Assembly (NCBI GenBank): GCA_021234155.1
Contig: JAJEKV010000005.1
Coordinates: 22,147,584 to 22,211,583 of the forward strand
Direction of reading: 5' to 3'
Origin: Isoetes taiwanensis
Lineage: Eukaryota; Streptophyta; Lycopodiopsida; Isoetales; Isoetaceae
DNA length: 64,000 bases
Every line of letters begins with the position of its first letter. Position 1 is the stretch's first letter. Below are positions 56,233 to 64,000 of this stretch, in pieces. The notes below the pieces were generated by a model. That model did not search any database, was not told the origin of the DNA, and was given only the letters and a program-made list of their open reading frames with translations. A program made the translations under genes and the position numbers.

Positions 56233-57923
56233 TAGATACAGTCCTGTTTTTTACGTTTAGTTGGTGGCATGTAAAGTCTGATTGCATAGATATGTGTTGT
56301 GAATACTATGCCTAAGGCGTCTTTGCTGCAAAGATCATAGCTGATGGTTGATCTTGCGCCCTTCTTGTAATACTTACCTTCTATGATACTATCACCTGCG
56401 AGGTACCATGTTCCATTGAGTTGGAAGTCTTTCTCCACTATCCATTTTGGTTTTGTGCACATCAGAATCCAAAATTTAACACCCTCATCATTCCCTTTCG
56501 GAGCAACGATAGCTAAATTATCACCAACTCTAAGTGCCTCTGCTAACATCGTAGGATTGGAGGAGAACAAGGACCTGCTGGATTTACGGTCCTCTTCAAT
56601 GTCAACATGCACATTGGAGGATGGTACAATAACTTGAAGTTTCCAATCATCAACATAGTGCTTGTTCGCACAACTGTCCCACATGCCATCCAAGCAATAG
56701 CTGCAGAAGCATGAAAGTTCCCTCGTGTGCAACTGCAATGGAGATTCCGGATTGAATGCATGTACACAATGGATCTGCCTAGTGTTCAAAATCCTTTTTT
56801 GCACCATATGCTTTCTTTCTATCTGTATCCTCCACCTTAACCTCCCAAAAGAACCTTTTTATATTTTTCCTCTTGCTAGTTTCAGATGTGTTCATCCACT
56901 CGGATGTTCCACAAGTAAACATCTCTTCAGCAACTTCTACCACTTCATGAGCATTACTCAATTTTGTGCTGCTGTATTTTAATTGCAGTTGTCTTAACCA
57001 TCTCTTCAACTCAGCAGCCTTGCCATCGTGTTCACCTTTCCCATGGTTAGAACCAAAAAAATTCCACATCATATAGACTTCAGTGTCGTTTGTGTACCTA
57101 GCTACAAAGTAAAATGGTCTAGAAGCCTTGAATTGGGATGCTGTACCATTTGAAAACACATAATGTCTCTTTGGCACCCTTCCTTTCTGCTCCAGATATT
57201 TATGGTGCTTCATGAAGCAGTGTTGCTTCCCCATCATCTGATACATAGTAATGTGTTTCCGTGATAATCTCATCTGCCACTGAATCATACTGATATATTA
57301 TTTGAACCAAAATAGTAATCTGGTTATTGACCAGCGCATCGACTGCACCTCGTCTTGTTCCTTGAATGTATAGTTCTCTGAAAAATCCACTACAGAAAGA
57401 CATGCATCTGCTGGAATATTCTCCAAAAGCTCTTTAAATTGTTTTGCCTACCATTGCTACCTGAAATTATGCAGTGAAAAAAATTTTAGACGCTCTTTCA
57501 GTTTATCTAGAAGCTCCTTGGGTTCTGTCTCATTGTACTGATGAGTCGATCTCCTACCAGAACTCGAGATGTCTTTTTCATAGTCAATGTACTCCCACTT
57601 CCTGTTACTGCCACTTTCTTTTCCATAGGACAGGTCTGAAACTTCTTGATTCCACACAGCTCACAATCTCCAAGGATGCACGCCTTCTTGTGAAACTCAT
57701 CTAATTCACTCTTTGAACACAATATAGATCTCCACAGGCTTCCTCTACTTGCAATTTTATGCTGGTGTGCCCTGCATTGACCAAGTTCATGTGATGTACA
57801 TACATCGCAGGTGCAAGTGCAATTCTTCGGATGTTTGGTTCTCACCCCATTGAGTCCATCCACTAGCATTTGCATCCTCACATGCTGAATGCAACAACAA
57901 ATATTGAAGTCCTTCAATTTCAC
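56233..57923 (-). pseudogene. DDE-like transposase-type gene, C-terminal two thirds
   Basis: Minus-strand frames in order: a cysteine cluster NCTCTCDVC (about 57820) and KACILGDCELCG, then KSGSNRKWEYIDYE-like sequence and ELLDKLKERLKFFSLHNF (57470). Next come CLSVVDFSENYTFKEQDEVQ after frame correction (57410-57350), HYYVSDD (57250), RHYVFSNGTASQFKASRPFY (57170-57110) and MMWNFFGSNHGKGEHDG (57080-57030). The C-terminal domain has NLAIVAPKGNDE, KPKWIVEKDFQLNG, WYLAGDSIIEGKYYKKG and a KRKKQ end at 56233. The spaced D (VDFSEN), D (VSDD) and N/D (SNG, usually SDG in this family) with HGKG..DG resemble a DDE-type catalytic core of a little-described transposon family seen in seed-free plants and animals. 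Frame breaks show decay. The 5' exon lies at 60040-60500. Confidence 0.65.
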
Positions 57924-58029
57924 AACAAACCAAGGTTTAAGCTTCTCAAAAGCTCGAAGACGAATCTTAATTTGTGGATGTTGGTCCTTGAACCTCTAGA
58001 ACAATAGCATCTGCATGAAATGAATACTA

Positions 58030-58925
58030 AATTGTTAGGATGTGTATACCACACCAAACCATGAACCATACTATGCCATATACTCATCATATTCACCAAA
58101 CCGAGCACCTTAGTGCTGTGTACGTTACCACATACCACACTACACCACACCACACCATGCACCACACACATCATAACCATCAAACAGACGATATTAAACT
58201 CATGCCACACCACATACCACAGAGCACACACCATCCTAAACACACTCTACACGCTATACACCATCCACCACGCATACCATACACCAAAGGTGTGGTGGTA
58301 GCAAGGAGTGGTGGGACATTGTGTAGGGTGGTGGAGTGTGCTGGTGGTGGGAGATGGTGGGGTGTGGTGTGTGACATGGTGAAGTATGGTAGAGTGTAGT
58401 GTTTGGGAGATGGTGGGCTTCAAATGTGGTGGTAACGGAGAACGTGGTGCATGTGGTGGTGGGAGATGGTGTGTTTGAAATGTGGTGAATGTGGTGGTGG
58501 CAAAGATGTGGTGGTAGTCTATAGTGGATGAAATTTAGTGGTAGCATAGATGGTGGGATGTTATGTCGTATGGTGGCGGTGACAAATGTGGTGAACTGTG
58601 GTGGTAAGAGATTGTGTGGTGAAATGTAGTGGTGGTGACGAATGTGGTGGAGTGTGGTGGCGGGAGATGGTGGGCTTCTAGTGTGGTGATAATGAAGAAT
58701 GTGGTGAATGTAGTGGTGGGGGATTTTAGAGGGAGGGGTTGGGTGAGAAGGGGGTGTGTGGTGGAGTGGAGTGGGGTGGGGTGGGGTGAGAGAATAAATA
58801 AAATTGAATCCACACATATCATACATTTAACATGCATACACCCACATGATACCATAAATATCACGCACCCCACCCCCCCCCCACCCCACCCCACCCCACA
58901 CCACACCACACCACACATCACATCA
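58030..58925. repeat. Strand-switching CA/GT-rich minisatellite
   Basis: The plus strand is CA-rich (CACACC, ACCACA units) from 58030 to about 58280, then switches to GT-rich (GGTGGTG, TGTGGTGG units with a loose period near 60) to 58790. After a short unique stretch it becomes C-rich (CCCCACCCC) at 58865-58920. The two blocks are complementary in composition and in part in sequence. It sits between the N-terminal exon and the remaining exons of the minus-strand transposase-type gene, so it would be intronic. Confidence 0.85.
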
Positions 58926-59149
58926 CTTTCATCCTATTTGATCTGCCACAAAAAATCTGCCTAGCCTACTCTCATAACATCTCTGAAATTCGTACACCCT
59001 GATAATAATTACATTCCTTTTCTAATATTAAAAGATCTACCCACTAAATCCTGTCCCTGCACTAGATTTTTGACGTCTCGTTCTCAAGCTTCCAAGTTTA
59101 TTCCGGCAATGGCTAACAGGAGGTTCAGAGACAATTAGGCCAACCTAGA

Positions 59150-59580
59150 GTGAGCGAGGATGGCCTTCGGTTTGCTTTAACCAAGGCCCATGATCAGTCT
59201 TTGAAGGTGGATATGCCTAAATCCACCTTCTTTGCTCAATTCGAAACCACCATTGAAGGCCCATTCAACAAGGCCTTCAATGGCTATTTTTGGGGTCGCA
59301 TTGACGGGAAGAGAGCTTTCAGACAAGGTCCATGACCTTATGTTACATGCTGCTGCAAAGACAGGTATAGCATGGATTATTCGGCTCGCTCTGAATCGGC
59401 AACAGCGGGAATTATTGGCAGGGATGCATTCTTATCACGAGGGGATGCAGAAAGCACTGGCGAACCTAATCTTATGCAATTCTGGGATGACTGCACAAAG
59501 CTTGGATGCTTTACTGCAGAAAACAGTCATTTTGGATGTAGCAGCAGTGGATCCAGTCATACCAACATTTCCTGTTGCTT
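59150..59580 (+). other. Coding-like stretch with a frameshift, unrecognised
   Basis: Plus-strand frame 1 reads SEDGLRFALTKAHDQSLKVD and NKAFNGYFWGRIDGKRAF (to about 59320). The next frame continues DKVHDLMLHAAAKTGIAWII and LNRQQRELLAGMHSYHEG. The text joins well across one base, as in a recently broken exon. I do not recognise the family. It lies opposite the intron of the minus-strand transposase-type gene and could be another captured exon. Confidence 0.35.
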
Positions 59581-60039
59581 AGGAAATGCATGTAATAGTT
59601 CTCGGGTACAGAGCTTTCAATGAAAAGCCAAATTTTGTAACATAGTGCTCTTTTTTTTAATATACAAACTTTCGAACAGAGATGTACTTTCATCTGATAT
59701 AAATTTGTCTTTATCAATTCAACTAAACTTTTAGGATCAGTTAGTTATCTGTCATTCTCAAATATTTTTAGACTATACACACAGACCCAGTAAAGGAATA
59801 TGGTACTTGTGACTCAATTCTGTCATGTTCTAATATTCCCAACATAAATATGATTTAGCTGCATTTCAAAGTCAACAACACACAATTCACATGCTGCATA
59901 CAGTACACCACAATCACTGTACAACACAATAACCACCACATGCACCACCACACTAAGCACCATAACTAAGAAAACATGAATAACAGAATTTATAAACTAA
60001 CATGTGATTCCTCCAGATAGTGGACAACATGTTCTTCTC

Positions 60040-60500
60040 TTACATTTCTCTCCATTCTAGTTCTAACATCCGTTGTGTTAGGAGATACTCTGGTATTCTC
60101 AATCCAAAAATTTGAATCTTTTCTATCTGTTCATCTGAAATTGCATCGAATCTTTTAGCCCTCTTATAAGAAACCCATTTTCCACTATTGTAATCGATCT
60201 CTTCCCTCTTTTCCTTTGCCTTTTGTAGGTTTCTTTGGTGGACACCTAATACCTTTCTAAGATCTCTCTGGCTGATTTTGTCACTTGTTTCAGAATCTGC
60301 ACGGCGTGATACAGACATTGCAAGACAGGTATTCTTGGCTGCTAGGCCGTCATTGCTGGTAGAGAGTTTCACAGTTTGCATAGAGTCCCAGAGGCTCCTA
60401 ATGACGAGCTCTTGGCTTCCAAATCCTTTAATTCTTCACCTATAAATTTTTCCAATGTTTTATCCCTCAAAAACTCAAGTAAAATTTCTTTCTTCATGCT
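60040..60500 (-). pseudogene. N-terminal exon of the transposase-type gene
   Basis: On the minus strand, MKKEILLEFLRDKTLEKFIG (60497) is followed by a frame change and then SETSDKISQRDLRKVLGVHQ, RNLQKAKEKREEIDYNSGKW and KRAKRFDAISDEQIEKIQ. An HRRN...KRAKR.DAIS-type segment occurs upstream of the cysteine-rich region in relatives of the 56233-57923 protein as I know them, so this is probably its N-terminal part. The intervening exon with the remaining linker was not found in 57960-60000, where the minisatellite is located. Confidence 0.45.
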
Positions 60501-61960
60501 ATCTCGTAAACGGAAGCGTCCATAAATGTCACGATAACTTTAAGCGTATCTGATGTGGGGATTTCCCATCTTCCCCACATCATTCAAATTGTGGCAGAAT
60601 AAGAATGTAGCGCCTTTCAAAATATGAGCATAAGGGCATATATAAATATAATGAAAAAATGGAGTGAGCAAGGCAAAACAAGGCATGACAAAGAAGCTCA
60701 AAATTTATGGAGATCAAACGTATGTGGAAGAAAGCTTGAAAATATGGAAATGGAAAAATAGTGTAAGGAAAGTGAAGAAACGTGGAAGATGGAGAAGGTA
60801 TAAAAAAATATAGGTAAAAGAATGGAAATATGGTGCACCACTTTTATTCAAATAGAATAAATACAAGGAACTCTACTAGAGAGTGTTACCCAGGTCGTCA
60901 CCATGGGGGAAGAGGCTCTCACCACCCTTCCCTCGGCCTGCCCACCACCCTTCCCTGGGCCTGCCACTACCTAGTCTCTCCCTGTTTAAACGATTTTTTA
61001 ACCCTCTTGCCATCTCCTCGAACCAATTTCTACCCTAATTTTGCCCCAATGTCCCCTACCAACTTCATCGAATGGTACAACACCACCAACCACATTATTG
61101 AGGTGCCTACTGAAGAAGCTTTCCATGTGTTCGACCACCTCTTCGACCTTCACGCAACATTGACAAGGACACCCTTTTACACCGATATCATGTGTCAGTA
61201 TGATTAGCAAGTCCTACCTTGGAAAGTTACTATCCCACCAAGGGGAGGGAAATGGGTCTCCTTAGAGACACTTAGTTAAGTGCTGGGTGAGGGTGCAAGG
61301 ATCAAGACCAAATTTGGGATTGGACAAGGAATATACATGAGTTGAGGAAGATTATGAGGAAGTGGAAGAACAAGATGAGAAAGAAGACAGATGGCTCGCA
61401 GAAAGGATGGAAAGGCAAGTGGAGCAACATAAGGAAGAAATGAGAAAGGCCAAGGAACCACCAATAGGCATAACAATCTTAGATCATTGAAGGGGAGGAA
61501 TACCTCCTTGCCACAACGACATCCTCCATCTATCATATTGCGTGGAGGAAGGACTAAGGACAAGAGCGAGACCTCATCAACTACGCATCAAGAGTTTTTC
61601 CGTGAGGTAGTGGAGCAACACTCCTATGGGGGGAAAACAATATCAGATATGCCAGCTTGCGAATACATAAGGCAGTGTTTCCAGCAACAACCACCATTCA
61701 TATCCGAGCCGGCCTCTTAGATCGAGCAGCGTGAGAGAGGACTCACGTCAATTTGGAGAGCGTCGTCGCGATGGAGAGAGACCACGATGGCCTCTTGGCA
61801 GTGGATATCCCTTTTTTTGGAGGGGAGGAGGGCAAGGTTGTGTTTTATATTCCATCTAGAAAGGTTACATAAGTTTTACTACCCTATATGGCAGGAATTT
61901 TTCAGTTAAGAGCATGGCTTATAAAGGTTATGTTCCAGAAAATTCAAAACAGCAAAAAAT
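60501..61960. other. Retroelement-like debris, no clear gene
   Basis: A plus frame reads SPTNFIEWYNTTNHIIEVPT and HVFDHLFDLHATLTRTPFYT (61050-61207). A highly charged stretch then follows in another frame (QDEKEDRWLAERMERQVEQH, about 61350-61440). This could be a gag-type structural protein of a retroelement, but no pol motif follows. The rest is low-information sequence. Confidence 0.3.
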
Positions 61961-61979
61961 AATTTCATCTACATCACAG

Positions 61980-63190
61980 AGTTTTGAGTTTAAAGAGTAA
62001 GGAAAGATCTCTACTTTCCTTGTGGAATCTCATTCCTATGGTCTGAAATAACTTGTAGCTCCAGTTTCTGCAACATCTATGACATCCTGTAGTGTAATGT
62101 CTAAAATATAATTCCTCCCAAATATCTTTAGCACCATATCCATATCTCTTGGAGTATAATTGGTGAAGTCTAGGAGTAGGAGGCCTCCCTCTTTTGCTAC
62201 CACTTATGAAAAAAATAGACAAAATACAGTTTCAGATTGTTGAATCTCCAGATTTATTTCTGTTTCAGCATCTTCTTAATGGCTTTTAAGTGAACCATTT
62301 CTCTTCTCAGCATTTTAAAAGTATTCACCTCTTCTGCCTTGGATAACCCGGATTCTTCTTCGTCCGAGTATTCAGCACTGCCCATCAGTCTTTCAGCACT
62401 GCCCATTCTACTGAGTCTCTTCTGCTCTTCCGTGCAAGACATCATCAAACATAGATAAATTAGTAACATAATATTCATAAGGACCGTGAAACTTACCAAA
62501 TCTATCCTATGCTCTATCACACTTCTTCGCTTTTAATGCTCTGTGAGCTATAACTGAATCTACAAGGATAGTAAGGAAGATTTTCTTCAACCAATGAATT
62601 GAGAATTTTCCCTTCCCCATCTGAACTCAATTTCCATGTTTCCAAATCACCCAACAGCATACGGATCTTGCAGTGTTCTTTATTCTAGATTCTGCATCTA
62701 GAAAGTTTAGCATATTATTTTCAGATATGGAACCTAGGTTTATCTTAGCAATCTAGCTCCAGAATTCAGCCACCATGGGACACAGGAAGACATGATTGGA
62801 ATTTTCTCATCCTCCACATCCCATTGGATATTTATCCTCCATTGAATTATCATACTTTGCTCTCTTATCATTTGTTGGTAAGCTTCGATGGAGAACCAGC
62901 CATCTAAAGGCTTTGATTTTATTTTCCCAACCTCTGGCATTAATGGAATTTAACTTTTCTTCATCACATGCCCAGAGGTGTATAGCCCTTTGAAGGTTTA
63001 TTTACGTTTCGAATCTTGTATATCTCCTTGACCGAGTATGCTTCCTTCCAATTCAGCTGCCAATGACTAGAGTTATTGCTTGGTTCATCATGCCTCTCTA
63101 CCTTTCTCATGACTGTCTTAAAGATCCACCTTTCCCTTTGTGATCTCTGCTGCCTCTTCCCATGCTTTCCACCTGTCTCCATTTCTCAAG
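61980..63190 (-). mobile_element. LINE C-terminal remnant (zf-RVT-like)
   Basis: Minus-strand text around 63180-62740 reads NWKEAYSVKEIYKIRNVNKP, then after frame changes a W.NKIKAF.W.VLHR.LPT-type helix region, PMGCGG and SSHVFLCPMVAEFW-like remnants. This corresponds to the zf-RVT region found downstream of reverse transcriptase in plant LINEs. Frames at 62254-62520 and 61974-62222 further along the strand have no motif. It is heavily decayed and lacks the reverse transcriptase core. Confidence 0.45.
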
Positions 63191-63539
63191 TCTTGGAAGC
63201 TTCATAGACCTGCATTATAGCATTGCATATGCCTTCGGGGATGCTTTAGAGCCAAACATCCATACTCCTCTATTGTTAGATCAGGATGCTAGAAGAAATG
63301 AATTTCTCTACAGCTAGCATCTATAACAGGTGGTCTATAGCATATACATACCTCATTTCAATCTTCTAGTAGTCTTCTCATTGTACGAGATGTACCTGAA
63401 CATGGTTTAACTTGGAAGAAGGCCAGGCAATTCATGTTTTAGAGTGTGACTACCTACTGGATGTGAAGATTGTATCCACTACTTGACTAGTCTCAATCTG
63501 GAGATGGTCTAGATATCATCAGTAGCTCAGCGGGGAGGA

Positions 63540-63943
63540 GGAAAACAGGAGCAGGAAAAGCAAAGGCAAGACCTCAAAGGGGAAAAGCGCTTCGATATTA
63601 CGTTCCAGCCCTAAAGCTAGTGGCATATGATAGTGTTCCACAAGGAGTTCAGCCAAGGGTGAAAGAGGTTATCGCCCTCCTCACAGTACTGTCGGGTTTT
63701 GGCAAGCATGCCAAGTTAAGGGATGCTATTCTCTTCAACAAATCAGTGGCACTATATAGTTTGGATTTTGCACGAGGGCATCTACGCGATGCACCCCTAG
63801 TAGTAGTAGCCACGTCACCAGAACTCCTTGCACCCTAGTTGACTCGAGCTTTGAAGGGAGGATCTTCACGAAACATCCTCCGAAACATCAACAAGGGCCT
63901 CAGGCTAAAAGACATCAAGCAGTTCTTCAAGTCTAAGTGCTGA
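63540..63943 (+). pseudogene. Unrecognised open stretch with one in-frame stop
   Basis: A plus frame reads PALKLVAYDSVPQGVQPRVK, EVIALLTVLSGFGKHAKLRD and LYSLDFARGHLRDAPLVVVA to a TAG at 63836. It then continues in frame as LTRALKGGSSRNILRNINKG and LKDIKQFFKSKC to TGA 63941. The even, protein-like composition on both sides of the TAG suggests a former coding exon with one nonsense change. The family is unknown to me. The window ends 57 bp later, so neighbours are not visible. Confidence 0.35.
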
Positions 63944-64000
63944 TTGCAACACTAAACCTTCCAAGCTTGTAAATAACTTAAAATATTTTTAGATCATTAA

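Noticed and set aside
58254-58964. Proline/histidine/threonine-rich ORFs on both strands
   Set aside because: They are by-products of the CACACC/GGTGTG minisatellite, which leaves several frames open on both strands.

Overview
The window looks like repeat-rich nuclear DNA of a land plant, probably a seed-free lineage such as a fern. The two intact genes have plant-type protein sequence, the split genes use GT-AG introns, and PPR and LRR debris is present. The fern-like placement is inference from the transposon families and the retroelement load. I see no rRNA, tRNA, CRISPR, or organellar or bacterial operon structure.

Two genes look functional, both on the + strand. One is an intronless 6-phosphogluconate dehydrogenase (35406-36890, 494 aa). 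The other is a three-exon TMEM41/DedA (VTT, SNARE-associated Golgi) membrane protein (47677-49911, 304 aa), whose splice phases join without a break.

Layout. 1-5.7 kb: degenerate GC-rich sequence with a retroelement gag-like piece. 5.7-13.8 kb: a divergent pair of decayed genes, a transposase-like protein with DN..ENKN and GHTH..DQ motifs (minus) and a spliced ParB-like plus beta-class DNA methyltransferase gene (plus). The two are separated and interrupted by arrays of long hairpins built on a GTATTC/GAATAC palindrome. 14.1-17.4 kb: a histone H3 pseudogene beside retroelement-like remnants. 17.4-23.5 kb: tandem repeats leading into a decayed LINE. 24.6-26.7 kb: a second ParB-like, broken coding region. 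27-34 kb: non-coding sequence with several local tandem duplications and perfect hairpins. 34.2-35.0 kb: a LINE fragment. 35.3-36.9 kb: 6PGDH. 39.4-42.9 kb: a fairly young 5'-truncated LINE inserted inside a SINE-like repeat. 44-46.4 kb: LRR and PPR pseudogenes. 47.1-50.3 kb: the TMEM41-like gene with a MITE in its 3' flank. 51-55.9 kb: SINE-like copies, an unrecognised spliced fragment, an FCP1-like phosphatase fragment and a four-exon Ulp1-type protease with two lesions. 56.2-60.5 kb: a minus-strand DDE-like transposase-type gene, convergent with the protease and interrupted by a strand-switching G-rich/C-rich minisatellite. 61-64 kb: gag-like and LINE remnants and an unidentified open stretch.

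The accessory DNA therefore holds two multi-gene cassettes, transposase-like with ParB-methyltransferase and transposase-like with Ulp1 protease. Both are decayed here. They are the most interesting content, and both could be host-side copies of large DNA transposons. That reading is inference and needs family-level comparison.
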